Source: Salipaludibacillus keqinensis
Lineage (GTDB): Bacteria > Bacillota > Bacilli > Bacillales > Salisediminibacteriaceae
Direction: 5' to 3'
DNA: 64,000 bases
Assembly (NCBI RefSeq): GCF_003226325.1
Contig: NZ_PDOD01000006.1
Coordinates: 186,001 to 250,000 of the forward strand
The translations under genes and the position numbers were made by a program. This document shows positions 52,870 through 63,516 of this stretch, piece after piece (the stretch's first letter is position 1; each line of letters opens with the position of its first letter). The notes beneath the pieces are model-generated. The model was not told where the DNA came from. It did not search any database and saw only the letters and a program-made list of their open reading frames with translations.

Positions 52870-53718
52870 TTATTTTTTAGGTATGCGAATCGTAAATTGA
52901 TAGTAGTCATCGTGTTCTTCTTCATCCGTATTAATAGTCATTCCTGTTTGAGCAACCATATCCACAGACTTTCTAATAGTATTCATTGCTAATCTCGTAT
53001 CTTTTGAAACGGCTTTTTTAAACGGTTTTTTCTTTTTCTTCGGTTGCTCTTCAGAGAGTTTCTTTATTGCCTCTTCTGTTTGTTTCACATTAAGTTCTTC
53101 CTCAATAATTCGCGAAAGAATTTTCTCTTGTTTGTCCTGATCTTTCAATATGATTAACGCTCTTGCGTGCCTCTCCGAGATTTGTCGATTTAACAACGCA
53201 TCTTGAACAACATTAGGAAGGTTTAATAAGCGCAGCTTATTAGCCACAGTAGATTGCCCCTTGCCTAATCGCTGAGCTAAACTTTCTTGAGTTAACCCGT
53301 GAATATCCAAAAGTTTCGCATATGCCATCGCTTCTTCTATGGAAGTTAATCCTTCCCTTTGCAGGTTTTCAATTAAGGCTACTGATGCTGTTTTAGCATC
53401 ATCAAAATCTTTAACCACTGCCGGAATGGTCTCCCACCCTAACTTTGTGACAGCTCGCCAACGACGTTCACCAGCTATGATTTCAAATTTATTGTTTCTT
53501 TCCCGCACGACGATAGGTTGAATAATTCCATGAGTTTGAATGGTTCGGGCAAGCTCATTTATTTTATCGTCTTGAAATACCGTTCTAGGTTGATAACGGT
53601 TAGGGACAATTTCTATAATTGGGATTTGCTTTACTTCTTCTCTACCGCTAACTAATTTTTCTTCTGTTGAGTCATTTTTTTCGTTTAGTCCAAACAGTTT
53701 TGAAAATGATTGTTTCAT
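52870..53718 (-). CDS. noc: Nucleoid occlusion protein Noc
   Basis: A 282-residue ParB paralogue that keeps the division ring off the nucleoid. The N-terminus [15 protein letters not shown] is the amphipathic membrane-targeting helix typical of Noc and absent from ParB. Then [13 protein letters not shown], the CTP-binding [14 protein letters not shown] and [17 protein letters not shown], and the helix-turn-helix [20 protein letters not shown]. The gene is single, between rsmG and parA. No Noc-binding palindrome (ATTTCCCGGGAAAT) was noticed in the window. Confidence 0.97.
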   Translation of the reverse strand: MKQSFSKLFGLNEKNDSTEEKLVSGREEVKQIPIIEIVPNRYQPRTVFQDDKINELARTIQTHGIIQPIVVRERNNKFEIIAGERRWRAVTKLGWETIPAVVKDFDDAKTASVALIENLQREGLTSIEEAMAYAKLLDIHGLTQESLAQRLGKGQSTVANKLRLLNLPNVVQDALLNRQISERHARALIILKDQDKQEKILSRIIEEELNVKQTEEAIKKLSEEQPKKKKKPFKKAVSKDTRLAMNTIRKSVDMVAQTGMTINTDEEEHDDYYQFTIRIPKK

Positions 53719-53888
53719 GGTGGCACCACCTTCAGAAAACTACCTCTCTTTTAAAAACGTTGCACTCAAGTCCAGGAAGAACAAAAAAAGTTGGGCATTG
53801 CCCACTTAACTTTTTCCTGAACAGATCAAGAATGTATTGTCATCCTGTATTTGAAAAGAGAAATGATAAAGCTTATCACTGAGCAAGG

Positions 53889-53908
53889 ATTGTTTCACGT
53901 GAAACAAT
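53889..53908. promoter_or_regulatory. parS site upstream of noc
   Basis: ATTGTTTCACGTGAAACAAT is a perfect 20-base palindrome containing the exact parS consensus. It lies between noc and rsmG, about 8-9 kb from oriC. Confidence 0.95.
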
Positions 53909-54028
53909 CTATATAAGATAAATAAATGCAAACTTCTATACGTTCCTCGCATATATAGTATACGTGAGATTGGTGAATTCATCTAGAAAATTCGACCATT
54001 CCTTTTCAACTTTCTATAGAATACCACT

Positions 54029-54038
54029 TTATTATACC
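54029..54038 (-). promoter_or_regulatory. Putative extended -10 promoter of noc
   Basis: The minus strand reads TGGTATAAT (TATAAT at 54031-54036). No good -35 is present. The transcript would have a leader of about 300 bases that includes the parS site and a small hairpin near 53784-53815; otherwise this 440-base gap holds no gene. Confidence 0.45.
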
Positions 54039-54160
54039 ATTTTCACACAAAGATAGACTATCTTTGTCTTCGAAAAGCTCGAACGTCCAAATGAGCCATC
54101 CAGTGTCCTAAATCATTTTCAGGACTTTTTATTTACTTGAGGACAAAGAAAATCAATCGT

Positions 54161-54877
54161 TTAAATGAGAGGCTGCTTGTTAGGTGTGCCAGGTTTTCTA
54201 GGATATGATTTAGGCGTTGATTTCTCTTTTCTAACGACAATGATTGCTCGCTCACTATCTTCTATTGGTAATTTGAAATGATAGTCATTTTCCAGTTTTC
54301 CACCTAGTAATTTCAGGGCCCTGGAGGACTGTGCCAACTCTTCAGCAGCCCCTGCACCTTTCATTGCAATGAAACGTCCATTTTTCTTGACGAACGGAAG
54401 ACAAAGTTCTGATAACACAGGTAATCTTGCAACTGCACGAGAGATGGCTACATCATATATTTCTCGATGATTTTTCAGTCTAGCAAATTGTTCGGCACGA
54501 TCGTGAAAGAATGATACCCCTTTAAGATCTAATTCTTCAGCTAGTGCATTTAAAAAAGTAATTCTTTTGTTAAGAGAATCAACAATCGTTACATGAATAT
54601 GAGGAATACAGATTTTCAGCGGAAGACTAGGAAACCCAGCCCCCGCTCCAATATCAATGATACTTTCTTCTTTAGAAATGTCCTCATGAAATAGAACCGT
54701 AATAGAATCATAAAAGTGCTTAAGATAAACATCTTTCTTTTCAGTAATCGCCGTTAAGTTCATTCGCTCATTCCAGTCTACTAATACCTCATAGTAGCGT
54801 TGAAACTGATTCATTTGCATGTCGGTAAGTGAGATCCCTTCTTTTTGAAGAGCCTCTCGAAATTGTTCTTCATTCAT
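54161..54877 (-). CDS. rsmG: 16S rRNA guanine-527 N7-methyltransferase
   Basis: A 238-residue AdoMet methyltransferase (GidB). Motif I is [39 protein letters not shown] and [17 protein letters not shown] are family segments. It forms m7G527 in the 530 loop; loss gives low-level streptomycin resistance. ATG at 54877 follows AGAGGTG; the 24 codons before it overlap mnmG. Last gene of mnmE-mnmG-rsmG. The reading frames of mnmG and rsmG are separated by about 20 bases. Confidence 0.97.
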   Translation of the reverse strand: MNEEQFREALQKEGISLTDMQMNQFQRYYEVLVDWNERMNLTAITEKKDVYLKHFYDSITVLFHEDISKEESIIDIGAGAGFPSLPLKICIPHIHVTIVDSLNKRITFLNALAEELDLKGVSFFHDRAEQFARLKNHREIYDVAISRAVARLPVLSELCLPFVKKNGRFIAMKGAGAAEELAQSSRALKLLGGKLENDYHFKLPIEDSERAIIVVRKEKSTPKSYPRKPGTPNKQPLI

Positions 54878-54899
54878 ATCTCCATCACCTCTCACCGCT

Positions 54900-56792
54900 T
54901 CAAGCTTCTTGATCAACCTTTTGCAATTTTCCTTGCTCCATATATACAAGCAACACGGAAATATCTGCCGGATTCACACCGGAGACTCTGGACGCTTGTG
55001 CCATAGATAATGGGCGAACTTCAGCAAGTTTTTGTCTCGCTTCCATAGCAATCCCTTTAATAGCCATGTAATCCAAGTCTTCAGGGAGTTTTTTATTTTC
55101 CATTTTTTTCAATTTAGCAACTTGTTCCAACTGTTTAGAAATGTACCCTTTGTACTTCGTTTGAATTTCCACTTGTTCAGCCACATCTTCATCTAACGGT
55201 TTTTCTGGAGGGGCTAATTGAGCTACATCTTTATAAGTTAATTCTGGACGTTTCAGGAGAACATCGGCATGATACGCTTCTTTTAGAAGTGCCGCTCCTG
55301 CTTTTTCCATCACTTGTTGAGCTTCATCAGACACTTTGATCATTGTCTTTTCTAAACGACTAATTTCTGTAGCAATCGCTTCTCTCTTTTGTAAAAAACG
55401 AGCATAGCGATCTTTTGAAATTAATCCAATCTCATGACCTATTTCCGTGAGACGTAGATCCGCATTATCATGGCGGAGCAATAGTCGATATTCCGCTCGG
55501 GATGTTAACAGACGATAAGGTTCGTTTGTACCTTTTGTTACCAGGTCATCAATTAACACACCAATATAAGCATCAGACCGGTCAAGGATAAGTGGCTCTT
55601 TCCCTTGTACTTTAAGGGCAGCGTTAATTCCAGCCATCAACCCTTGCCCTGCTGCCTCTTCATATCCGCTTGTTCCATTGATTTGACCGGCAGTAAATAA
55701 CCCGTTAATTTTTTTTGTTTCAAGGGATGGCCACAACTGTGTAGGAACAATCGCGTCATATTCAATGGCATAACCCGGACGCATCATCCGAACGTTTTGG
55801 AGCCCTGGAACGGTCTTCAAAATATTATGCTGGACATCTTCAGGCAAGCTTGTGGAAAGCCCTTGTACGTATACTTCCTTTGTATGACGCCCTTCAGGCT
55901 CAAGAAAAATCTGGTGTCTAGGCTTGTCGTTAAACCTGACAATTTTGTCTTCAATCGAAGGACAGTAACGTGGGCCTGTTCCTTCGATCATACCAGAGTA
56001 CATCGGAGAACGGCTTAAATTATTATTGATTAACTCATGTGTTTCAGCATTTGTATACGTTAACCAACACGGCAGCTGATCTGTAATATATTTCGTAGTT
56101 TCATAAGAAAAAGCTCGTGGAACGTCGTCTCCCGGTTGAATTTCCGTTTGATCATAATCGATCGTTTGACCATTTACTCGAGGGGGTGTACCCGTTTTAA
56201 ATCGAACCATCTCAAAACCAAGCTCTTGCAGGTGATAAGACAGATTGATGGAAGGCTGCATGTTATTCGGACCGCTTTCATAAGCCAAATCACCTAAGAT
56301 CACTTTTCCTCGTAAATACGTTCCCGTAGTGACTACCACTGCTTTCGCATGATATTCTGCGCCCGTTTGCGTAATCACTCCGCGAATTTGATCTTCTTCT
56401 ACAATTAATTTCTCTACCATTCCTTGACGAAGCAATAAATTTTCCGTATCTTCAATGGTTTGCTTCATTTCATGCTGATAAGCAAATTTATCCGCTTGTG
56501 CCCGTAATGCTCGGACAGCTGGTCCTTTTCCAGTGTTTAACATACGCATTTGAATATGCGTTTTATCAATATTGCGTGCCATTTCTCCGCCTAACGCGTC
56601 CAGTTCTCTTACGACAATCCCTTTAGCAGGTCCCCCAACCGACGGGTTACAAGGCATATAGGCAACTGCATCTAAATTCAATGTTAACATCAAGGTATCG
56701 GCACCCATCCGTGCGGCTGCAAGTCCTGCCTCTACCCCTGCATGACCTGCACCGATAACGATGACATCAAATTCTCCACCATGATAATTCAT
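54900..56792 (-). CDS. mnmG: tRNA uridine-5-carboxymethylaminomethyl modification enzyme MnmG (GidA)
   Basis: A 630-residue FAD enzyme. The dinucleotide-binding [17 protein letters not shown] is at residues 14-30; [33 protein letters not shown] and [19 protein letters not shown] are conserved. With MnmE it makes cmnm5U at the wobble position of several tRNAs. It follows mnmE by about 70 bases. Confidence 0.98.
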   Translation of the reverse strand: MNYHGGEFDVIVIGAGHAGVEAGLAAARMGADTLMLTLNLDAVAYMPCNPSVGGPAKGIVVRELDALGGEMARNIDKTHIQMRMLNTGKGPAVRALRAQADKFAYQHEMKQTIEDTENLLLRQGMVEKLIVEEDQIRGVITQTGAEYHAKAVVVTTGTYLRGKVILGDLAYESGPNNMQPSINLSYHLQELGFEMVRFKTGTPPRVNGQTIDYDQTEIQPGDDVPRAFSYETTKYITDQLPCWLTYTNAETHELINNNLSRSPMYSGMIEGTGPRYCPSIEDKIVRFNDKPRHQIFLEPEGRHTKEVYVQGLSTSLPEDVQHNILKTVPGLQNVRMMRPGYAIEYDAIVPTQLWPSLETKKINGLFTAGQINGTSGYEEAAGQGLMAGINAALKVQGKEPLILDRSDAYIGVLIDDLVTKGTNEPYRLLTSRAEYRLLLRHDNADLRLTEIGHEIGLISKDRYARFLQKREAIATEISRLEKTMIKVSDEAQQVMEKAGAALLKEAYHADVLLKRPELTYKDVAQLAPPEKPLDEDVAEQVEIQTKYKGYISKQLEQVAKLKKMENKKLPEDLDYMAIKGIAMEARQKLAEVRPLSMAQASRVSGVNPADISVLLVYMEQGKLQKVDQEA

Positions 56793-56860
56793 CGTAAATT
56801 CCTCCTTTATTAAAACGCTAATGGAAGCCCCCTATGACATCATTTAGAGCTTCCTATCAA

Positions 56861-58237
56861 CTATTTCCCAAGACAAAACTGGGAAAATAGTTGATCAATC
56901 AAACTTTCATGAACACTGTCTCCAATAACTTCTCCGAGTAGTTCCCATGCTCTCGTAATATCAATTTGAACCATATCAACAGGCATTCCAGATTCTACCG
57001 CTTCAAGAGCATCCCTGACAGCCTTTTTTGCTTGATTGAGTAAAGCAATATGGCGGGAATTGGACACGTAAGACATGTCCCCTGTTTCTAAATCCCCTTG
57101 GAAAAACAAGTCTTTTATTGCTTCTTCTAATTCATCTACGCCCTCATCTTTAAGTAATGAAGTCGTTACAACTGGTCTATTTCCCGCTAATTCTTTCACA
57201 CTATTTATATCAATACGGTCTTCTAAATCCGTTTTATTTACAATAATAATCGTATCATGACCTTCTGATAGCTGAAATAGTTCCTTGTCAGAGTCAGTCA
57301 ATGACTCATTATAATTCAGAACGAGGAGGACTAGTTCCGCATCCTTTATGACTTTTCGAGAACGTTCTACTCCAAGTTTTTCCACTACATCTTCTGTATC
57401 GCGAATTCCAGCCGTATCTAAAAGCCTCAGAGGAACGCCTCTTACATTGACATACTCCTCAATAACATCTCTAGTCGTCCCTGGTATATCTGTCACGATA
57501 GCTTTATTTTCATGCACGAGACTATTCAATAATGAAGATTTCCCTACATTTGGTCTACCTATAATCACAGTAGACAATCCCTCTCGAAGAATTTTTCCTT
57601 GTTGGGCAGTTTGGAGCAGTTTGTCTATTTCTTTCATCACAAACGTACCCTTTTCCTGAAGTATCTCCAAGGTCATTTCTTCCGCGTCATATTCCGGATA
57701 ATCTATATTTACTTCCACATGAGCAACAGTCTCCAGCAATGCTTGCCTCAACTTTTGCAAACGTTGGGATAACTTCCCCTCTACTTGATTCATAGCCACA
57801 TTCATTGCCCGATCTGTTTTTGCTCTAATCAGATCCATAACCCCTTCAGCTTGTGAAAGGTCAATCCTTCCATTCATGAATGCTCTTTTAGTAAACTCGC
57901 CAGGCTCTGCTAAGCGAGCTCCCTCATTTAACGCCAGTTGAAGAACACGATTGACGGAAATCAATCCCCCATGACAATTAATTTCTACCATATTCTCTTT
58001 CGTGTAAGTCCGCGGTGCTTTGAGAACAGAAACCATTACTTCTTCAGTAATCTCACCTGTTTTCGGGTCGACTATGTGACCATAATTGATCGTGTGACTG
58101 TCCGCCTCAGATAAAGGTTTCTTTCCTTTGTACAATCGATCTGCTACTTTTAGGGCATCATCTCCACTTACTCGGACAATACCAATCGCTCCCTCTCCCA
58201 TCGGGGTGGATATTGCTGCAATCGTATCTATATCCAT
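56861..58237 (-). CDS. mnmE: tRNA uridine-5-carboxymethylaminomethyl modification GTPase MnmE (TrmE)
   Basis: A 458-residue GTPase. N-terminal formyl-THF-binding domain ([21 protein letters not shown]), helical domain, inserted G domain with [33 protein letters not shown] and NKTD, and the C-terminal CLGK motif with its catalytic-type Cys. It dimerises and works with MnmG. The upstream gap contains DnaA boxes, so the gene lies behind a DnaA-bound region. Confidence 0.98.
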   Translation of the reverse strand: MDIDTIAAISTPMGEGAIGIVRVSGDDALKVADRLYKGKKPLSEADSHTINYGHIVDPKTGEITEEVMVSVLKAPRTYTKENMVEINCHGGLISVNRVLQLALNEGARLAEPGEFTKRAFMNGRIDLSQAEGVMDLIRAKTDRAMNVAMNQVEGKLSQRLQKLRQALLETVAHVEVNIDYPEYDAEEMTLEILQEKGTFVMKEIDKLLQTAQQGKILREGLSTVIIGRPNVGKSSLLNSLVHENKAIVTDIPGTTRDVIEEYVNVRGVPLRLLDTAGIRDTEDVVEKLGVERSRKVIKDAELVLLVLNYNESLTDSDKELFQLSEGHDTIIIVNKTDLEDRIDINSVKELAGNRPVVTTSLLKDEGVDELEEAIKDLFFQGDLETGDMSYVSNSRHIALLNQAKKAVRDALEAVESGMPVDMVQIDITRAWELLGEVIGDSVHESLIDQLFSQFCLGK

Positions 58238-58296
58238 CAGTCCTCCTCCTTTCCTGTAAAAACTAAAATAAACTGGTTCTTCATCTATGAAATAAA

Positions 58297-58507
58297 AGTG
58301 GATAAAATTTCTATATCGTCATATCAATGAATCTTTCGTTACCAAATAAATAGAATACCATAAAGCCTTCCCATAAGAAAGGGAATCAATTCCCTTTTTA
58401 GTTAATTTCCAGCCTTTTATCCACAATTTCAGATACAAAGATGCCCAGTCTTCTTTATCCACATGTGTATAATTTGGTCACTTTGTATCTTTTGTTGATT
58501 ATCCACA
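58297..58507. promoter_or_regulatory. DnaA-box cluster between jag and mnmE
   Basis: Three perfect TTATCCACA boxes on one strand at 58417-58425, 58455-58463 and 58499-58507, plus AGTGGATAA at 58297-58305. The first three share orientation with spacings of 38 and 44 bases. The jag region is one of the DnaA-binding loci known in Bacillus. The 585-base gap 58238-58823 otherwise holds two terminators and no gene. Confidence 0.8.
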
Positions 58508-58575
58508 ATTTCTCGAGGGGATTCAAGTTTTTAAGTTAATCGTCCCAGTAGTTGTTACTCAAATGCTTAACCACC

Positions 58576-58613
58576 AAAAAATCGGACTTGAGAATAACAC
58601 TCAAAAGTCCGAC
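58576..58613 (-). terminator. Second terminator downstream of jag
   Basis: TCGGACTT and AAGTCCGA form the stem with inner GAG/CTC, followed by TTTTTTG on the minus strand. It backs up the first jag terminator and shields the mnmE promoter. Confidence 0.82.
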
Positions 58614-58742
58614 CGATCCTATTTTTATTATCTAATGACTATGAGCTACAATGACGATACAGACAGGAGTTTACTGCCTCATAACAAGATGTCATAACTT
58701 GCACGGGCTAATCAACTTTTTTATTTTCATCGTATCCTTTCC

Positions 58743-58782
58743 AAAAAAAGGCCACACCGGAATGTAATGAACCGGTGTGGCC
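58743..58782 (-). terminator. First terminator of the rnpA-yidC-jag unit
   Basis: GGCCACACCGG pairs with CCGGTGTGGCC around a 14-base loop and is followed by seven T on the minus strand, 42 bases past the jag stop codon. Confidence 0.93.
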
Positions 58783-58823
58783 TAGTATTAATAATCATGT
58801 GTCGTTTATCTAAGGTGACTGGA

Positions 58824-59441
58824 TCATTTTGGTACAACGACAATACGTCGGTGAGGTTCTGCACCATCAGAAAAGGTGGATACACCTTTCACGTTTTGCA
58901 AAGCAGTATGAATAATTTTACGTTCATGAGCATTCATTGGTTCCAAGCGGACTTCTTGTTTCGTCCGTAAGGCTTTTGTACTGAGGCGCTGCGCCAAGGT
59001 TTCTAGTGCTTCTTTACGCCGATCACGATATCCTTCTGCATCAAGATGAATACGCAGATAACTTCCTGACTGACGATTAGCTACGAGATTTACAAGATAT
59101 TGCAAGGAGTCAAGCGTTTGTCCTCTTTTACCAATCAACACGCCTATCTCTGCGCCTGAAATATTTAAATAGAGTCCATCTTTACGCTCTTCTTTTTCGA
59201 CGCTGGCCGAAATACCCATCTTATCAATTGTGTCTCGCAAAAATAATAACGCTTCGCTGACCGGATCTGGTTTAACCTTCACCTCAACAACAGCTGGCTT
59301 TACGCCAATCAAACCCAAAAATCCTTTTTGCGGTTCTTCTACTACATGAAAATCAACTTGGTCTCTGTTTGCTTCAAGCCTTTGTAAACCTAACTCAACT
59401 GCTTCTTCTACCGTTTTCCCTGATACAGTCACTTTTTTCAC
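58824..59441 (-). CDS. jag: RNA-binding protein Jag (KhpB/EloR family)
   Basis: A 205-residue protein. Jag-N domain at 1-50 (VTVSGKTVEEAVELGLQRL, FLGLIGVKPAVVEV), KH domain (GAEIGVLIGKRGQTLDSLQYLVN) and C-terminal R3H domain (LEPMNAHERKIIHTALQNV). It binds RNA and affects cell elongation and shape. It overlaps the yidC stop by four bases. Confidence 0.96.
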   Translation of the reverse strand: MKKVTVSGKTVEEAVELGLQRLEANRDQVDFHVVEEPQKGFLGLIGVKPAVVEVKVKPDPVSEALLFLRDTIDKMGISASVEKEERKDGLYLNISGAEIGVLIGKRGQTLDSLQYLVNLVANRQSGSYLRIHLDAEGYRDRRKEALETLAQRLSTKALRTKQEVRLEPMNAHERKIIHTALQNVKGVSTFSDGAEPHRRIVVVPK

Positions 59442-60238
59442 TTGTTTTTCGCTCCCCCCGTAGTCGCTTCTTTATCCTTACCAACATTTGGTCCAGTAAT
59501 AAAGTACGTTTGAATAATCATAAACAAGTTACCTATGACCCAATATAATGCTAATGCCGATGGGAAGAAGGCTGCAAACGCGATGATCATTACTGGCATG
59601 ATATACATTAAAGCGCGCATTTGCGGGTTGTCTTGCACCATCATCATTTTTTGCTGAATGAAGGTTGTTGCTCCAGCTACAAGCGGTAAGATGTAGTATG
59701 GGTCTGCACTTCCTAATTCGAACCATAAGAACTCCTGAGGTGCACCTGTATAAGACGGATCCACATCGGGATTGATTTGCGGCGTTCGTATAATCGCATG
59801 ATAAAATGCAATCAAAATTGGCATTTGAATCAAGATTGGGAAACAACCTGCTAATGGATTAACTTTATTCTCTTGGAAGAGAGCCATCATTTCCTTCTGT
59901 AATTTCTGTTGTGTTTGTTGATCTTTTGCACTGTATTTCTCACGAAGCTCTTTCATTTCCGGCTGCAGTGCCTGCATTGCTTTTGTACTCTTCGTTTGCT
60001 TGATCATTAAAGGTAAAATGAGAATACGAAGTAAAATCGTTACAATAATAATCGCTAAACCGTAACTGTTATTCAGTGCATCTGCAATATTTGTCATTAA
60101 CCAAGACAATGGGTAAACAAAAAAAGAATCCCAAAACCCACTATTTTCTTCTTTAATTGGTTGATCGATGTTAAAACACCCTGTCATGACGACCATCAAA
60201 CCAATTAACAGCAAAACTAAACTAAATTTTCTTGCCAC
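59438..60238 (-). CDS. yidC: Membrane protein insertase YidC (SpoIIIJ)
   Basis: A 266-residue insertase of the short Gram-positive form. A lipoprotein signal with VVMTGCFN (lipidated Cys) opens it, then five transmembrane segments with the conserved hydrophilic-groove Arg in LPLMIKQTKSTKAM-like context. Bacillus SpoIIIJ also supports forespore SpoIIIA-Q assembly. The start is GTG at 60238, seven bases after AGGAGG; 16 earlier codons have no ribosome site. Confidence 0.96.
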   Translation of the reverse strand: MARKFSLVLLLIGLMVVMTGCFNIDQPIKEENSGFWDSFFVYPLSWLMTNIADALNNSYGLAIIIVTILLRILILPLMIKQTKSTKAMQALQPEMKELREKYSAKDQQTQQKLQKEMMALFQENKVNPLAGCFPILIQMPILIAFYHAIIRTPQINPDVDPSYTGAPQEFLWFELGSADPYYILPLVAGATTFIQQKMMMVQDNPQMRALMYIMPVMIIAFAAFFPSALALYWVIGNLFMIIQTYFITGPNVGKDKEATTGGAKNK

Positions 60239-60367
60239 TCTAGGTCCTCCTATCTCTTTCCTATCAAGAATATATAATAACGTCAATTAAATAAGCATCT
60301 TCTTCCATTGTTTCTTGTTTCATAGAAGATAAACCTTCTTATTTTATGACCGAAATACCCAATATTT

Positions 60368-60601
60368 CTATTGATCTGTTTGTTTTTGCTTTTCAGGGAC
60401 CGGATCAAATCCTCCAGGATGAAAAGGCTGACATTTCACCAGTCTCCGAATCGTTAACCAGCTGCCTTTAACAGCACCGAACCTTTTAATTGCTTCCATT
60501 CCATAGTGAGAACATGTTGGATAGAAGCGGCATGTTGCTGGAGTAAATCTAGAAATCCATTTTTGATAAAAACGAATCAAAACGATCAATAGCCATTTCA
60601 T
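60368..60601 (-). CDS. yidD: Membrane protein insertion efficiency factor YidD
   Basis: A 77-residue protein with an N-terminal amphipathic helix ([16 protein letters not shown]) and the signature [15 protein letters not shown] with two Cys, then [13 protein letters not shown]. It aids YidC-dependent insertion. ATG at 60601 follows GAGGTG; ATG at 60607 overlaps that site. It lies eleven bases past the rnpA stop codon. Confidence 0.96.
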   Translation of the reverse strand: MKWLLIVLIRFYQKWISRFTPATCRFYPTCSHYGMEAIKRFGAVKGSWLTIRRLVKCQPFHPGGFDPVPEKQKQTDQ

Positions 60602-60612
60602 ATACATTCACC

Positions 60613-60972
60613 TCAAGAGTTCACTTGGGATCTTTTTGTAACAAGCTTAGCGACTTTCAGCACATGATAAAGGGATTTCTTCATCTCTTTGTAATCCATC
60701 TCTGCTGTTGGCTTCCTGGCAATGATGACAATATCGCGATTTTGATACAACTCTTGCGAAAGTTCACGCAAGACCTCTTTCATTAATCGCTTAATTCTGT
60801 TTCTCATGACCGCATTTCCTATCTTTTTACTTACGGATAAGCCAAAGCGACTGTTCGACTGATTCTCTTTGATTACCTGATACACAACGAATTGACGATT
60901 CGCTGCCGACTTACCCTTTTGAAAAACATGCTGAAACTCTTCATTTTTCTTTAAGCTCAATTCTCTTTTCAT
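60613..60972 (-). CDS. rnpA: Ribonuclease P protein component
   Basis: A 119-residue basic protein with [20 protein letters not shown], the RNR motif that binds RNase P RNA, and a KPTAEM turn. With RnpB it trims tRNA 5' leaders. ATG at 60972 follows GAGGTG; six earlier codons are in frame through a GTG. It is second after rpmH but two hairpins separate them. Confidence 0.97.
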   Translation of the reverse strand: MKRELSLKKNEEFQHVFQKGKSAANRQFVVYQVIKENQSNSRFGLSVSKKIGNAVMRNRIKRLMKEVLRELSQELYQNRDIVIIARKPTAEMDYKEMKKSLYHVLKVAKLVTKRSQVNS

Positions 60973-61144
60973 CTTTTTATTGCACCTCACCTAAGTGACC
61001 CTATCAACAATACGATTCGTCAAAGACGAACCCAATCTATATTATAAAGAAGATTCGTCCAATTCGCCATCACTTCTATGTACCTTTTTAGAAAATCACC
61101 ATTGAGCATCATTTCTTTTCAAAATATGCTTCATACACATCAAA

Positions 61145-61203
61145 AAGAAAAACCAGATCATTACTCTCTCTTTATATGAAAGATTAAGCGTTAATCTGGT
61201 TTC
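61145..61203 (-). terminator. Long hairpin between rpmH and rnpA
   Basis: On the minus strand AACCAGAT pairs with ATCTGGTT across about 40 bases that themselves contain a small CTTT/AAAG hairpin; TTTTCTTTTTG follows. It may be a second terminator or a processing site in the rpmH-rnpA transcript. No gene lies in the 320-base gap 60973-61292. Confidence 0.6.
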
Positions 61204-61261
61204 TCCTTCGTTCTTTTCTGTCTATGTGGATCTTTCACATTCGTCGTATACTTTATCGAGA

Positions 61262-61289
61262 AAAAAAGACCACTGATCAGACAGTGGCC
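61262..61289 (-). terminator. Terminator of rpmH
   Basis: GGCCACTG pairs with CAGTGGTC around six bases and is followed by seven T on the minus strand, four bases past the rpmH stop codon. Partial read-through would supply rnpA at a lower level than rpmH. Confidence 0.9.
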
Positions 61290-61292
61290 TCA

Positions 61293-61430
61293 TTACGCAG
61301 ATAGTACTTTTCTTCCTTTACGGCGACGATTTGCTAGAATTCTGCGACCATTTTTAGTAGCCATGCGCGCACGGAAACCATGATTCTTTTTGCGCTTTCT
61401 GTTGTTTGGATTAAATGTTGGTTTACCCAT
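61293..61430 (-). CDS. rpmH: 50S ribosomal protein L34
   Basis: A 45-residue, very basic protein, [20 protein letters not shown] then [20 protein letters not shown]. It is one residue longer than the usual 44 because of the second residue Gly or the VLSA tail. TCAGGAGGTGG precedes ATG at 61430. It is the classic leftward neighbour of oriC in Bacillus. Confidence 0.97.
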   Translation of the reverse strand: MGKPTFNPNNRKRKKNHGFRARMATKNGRRILANRRRKGRKVLSA

Positions 61431-61671
61431 CTATTCCACCTCCTGAGAATGATTATTCTTAAAATATCGTTATTCACTTATCATTTAAAACTCGTCATGC
61501 TATTTTCGATCCATAACGTTCGACGAGATTGACAGTCCTGTAAATTATATGAGACTCACAGTTTAATGTCAAGCCCCCCTTTTGAATATTTCTTTTGAGG
61601 CAACTTCTTATCCGATCCACCTTAACTTTTATGCTTGTCCAAGTTCTCTACAAAAAAAAAATTCACTACCC

Positions 61672-61932
61672 TGTGGACAACTTTCGACAAACTTTCGCAA
61701 GTTTCCACAGAGCTCCTCACAAGTTCTACACATGATCTTGTGCTGTGGACAACTTTTAAACACAACCCCTTGAATGATGTGGATAAGTTTTATTAACCAT
61801 TGTCAATCCTTCTTATATTTGATATCATAATGATGTTTTTCAAGTGGAAAACCTGTGGTAAAATAATAACTATCCACAGGTGTGCACAACTTTGTGGATA
61901 GTTGTTCAACCTTCTGTATAGGTTTATCCACA
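61672..61932. other. oriC, upstream DnaA-box region (rpmH-dnaA)
   Basis: Perfect boxes at 61778-61786 (TGTGGATAA) and 61924-61932 (TTATCCACA). One-mismatch boxes at 61672-61680 and 61744-61752 (TGTGGACAA), 61870-61878 (CTATCCACA) and 61893-61901 (TGTGGATAG); a weaker GTTTCCACA at 61701-61709. This matches the incA/incB part of the bipartite Bacillus origin. No gene lies in 61431-62114. Confidence 0.93.
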
Positions 61933-61974
61933 TAAGTGTGAATAGAGTGAACAGGATGCTTTTCTTCCTATATG

Positions 61975-61980
61975 TATAAT
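61975..61980 (+). promoter_or_regulatory. Putative -10 of the dnaA promoter
   Basis: TATAAT in CTATATGTATAAT, about 135 bases before the dnaA start and 43 bases after a perfect DnaA box, an arrangement suited to autorepression. No good -35 was found. Confidence 0.45.
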
Positions 61981-62114
61981 TACCCACATATTACTGGGGG
62001 TAATTTTTATTCAGTTTTATTCATTGCAGTTATACATTTGTTGTACAAGGCGGATTCATTTCGTGAGTTCGCCTTTCTGTTATGGCACAGCGCGTGGCGA
62101 AGGAGGGTCAAAGA

Positions 62115-63473
62115 TTGGAAAATTTAAATGATTTATGGGAGCAGGCACTGACAAAAATCGAGGAAAAGGTGAGTAAACCAAGTTATGATACATGGTTTAA
62201 ATTCACGAAAGCTGATTCGATTGATCAAAGCTCCAATACGATTACCGTGATTGCTCCAAATGAATTTGCCAGAGACTGGTTAGAAAACCGGTATTTTGGG
62301 ATTATCACGGAAACATTGAACGAATTAACCGGTGCAGAGCTAGAAGCAAGGTTCATTTTGCCTCAAGAAGATAAGAGTGATGAACTGGAGCTATTTGAAA
62401 AGGCTAAGCAACCGCCAAAGCCTCAGCCTCAGGCAACTGAAGACATGCCAAAGCATATGCTTAATCCGAAATATACGTTCGATACATTTGTAATCGGCAG
62501 TGGCAACCGTTTTGCCCACGCCGCATCACTTGCGGTAGCAGAGGCGCCAGCAAAAGCATACAATCCTTTGTTTATTTATGGTGGAGTAGGACTGGGGAAG
62601 ACTCACTTAATGCATGCGATAGGTCATTATGTGATGGATCATAATCCAGGGGCAAAAGTGGTTTATTTGTCTTCTGAAAAATTCACAAATGAATTTATTA
62701 ATTCCATTCGCGACAACAAAGCAGTCAACTTCAGAAATAAATATCGAAATGTGGATGTCCTTTTAATTGATGATATTCAATTTTTGGCCGGAAAAGAACA
62801 AACACAAGAGGAATTTTTCCATACGTTTAATTCTCTTCACGAAGAACGGAAACAAATTGTTATTTCCAGTGATCGACCGCCTAAAGAGATCCCTACGCTT
62901 GAGGATCGATTACGTTCAAGGTTTGAGTGGGGCTTAATTACTGACATTACGCCACCGGATTTAGAAACAAGAATTGCTATCTTAAGAAAAAAAGCGAAAG
63001 CTGAAAATTTAGATATTCCAAATGAAGTTATGCTTTATATTGCAAATCAAATTGACACAAACATTCGTGAATTAGAAGGTGCCTTAATCAGGGTGGTTGC
63101 TTACTCATCGTTAATTAATCAAGATATGAATGCAGATCTTGCGGCTGTAGCTTTAAAAGATATCATTCCTAATTCAAAGCCTAAGAAAATTAATATTCAA
63201 GACGTACAAAAATGTGTCGCTGCAGCCTTTCAAGTGAAAGTGGAAGACTTAAAAGCAAAAAAACGTACAAAAACAGTTGCCTATCCGAGGCAGATCGCTA
63301 TGTACTTATCGAGAGAATTAACGGACAACTCGTTACCAAAAATCGGAACAGAGTTCGGAGGGCGAGATCACACAACAGTCATCCACGCTCATGAGAAAAT
63401 ATCAAGATTGTTTGCAACCGATCAAGAACTGCAACAACAAATCCAAGAAATTAAAGATCAATTGAAATCATAG
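62115..63473 (+). CDS. dnaA: Chromosomal replication initiator protein DnaA
   Basis: A 452-residue AAA+ initiator. Domain I opens [20 protein letters not shown]; domain II is the short Pro/Gln/Lys-rich stretch near 105-120; domain III has Walker [16 protein letters not shown], Walker [10 protein letters not shown] and sensor/arginine-finger [13 protein letters not shown]; domain IV ends with the box-recognition motif [15 protein letters not shown]. The start is TTG at 62115, eight bases after AGGAGG; the longer frame from 62082 adds eleven codons that overlap that ribosome site. First gene rightwards from oriC. Confidence 0.97.
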   Translation: MENLNDLWEQALTKIEEKVSKPSYDTWFKFTKADSIDQSSNTITVIAPNEFARDWLENRYFGIITETLNELTGAELEARFILPQEDKSDELELFEKAKQPPKPQPQATEDMPKHMLNPKYTFDTFVIGSGNRFAHAASLAVAEAPAKAYNPLFIYGGVGLGKTHLMHAIGHYVMDHNPGAKVVYLSSEKFTNEFINSIRDNKAVNFRNKYRNVDVLLIDDIQFLAGKEQTQEEFFHTFNSLHEERKQIVISSDRPPKEIPTLEDRLRSRFEWGLITDITPPDLETRIAILRKKAKAENLDIPNEVMLYIANQIDTNIRELEGALIRVVAYSSLINQDMNADLAAVALKDIIPNSKPKKINIQDVQKCVAAAFQVKVEDLKAKKRTKTVAYPRQIAMYLSRELTDNSLPKIGTEFGGRDHTTVIHAHEKISRLFATDQELQQQIQEIKDQLKS

Positions 63474-63516
63474 ACTTGTGTGAAGTGTGTATAACTCAGC
63501 TAATGTTATGCACACC

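Noticed and set aside
54108-54134. GTCCT/AGGAC hairpin with T tract after rsmG as a terminator of the mnmE-mnmG-rsmG operon
   Set aside because: The T tract is on the plus strand while the operon is on the minus strand; the stem is only five base pairs.
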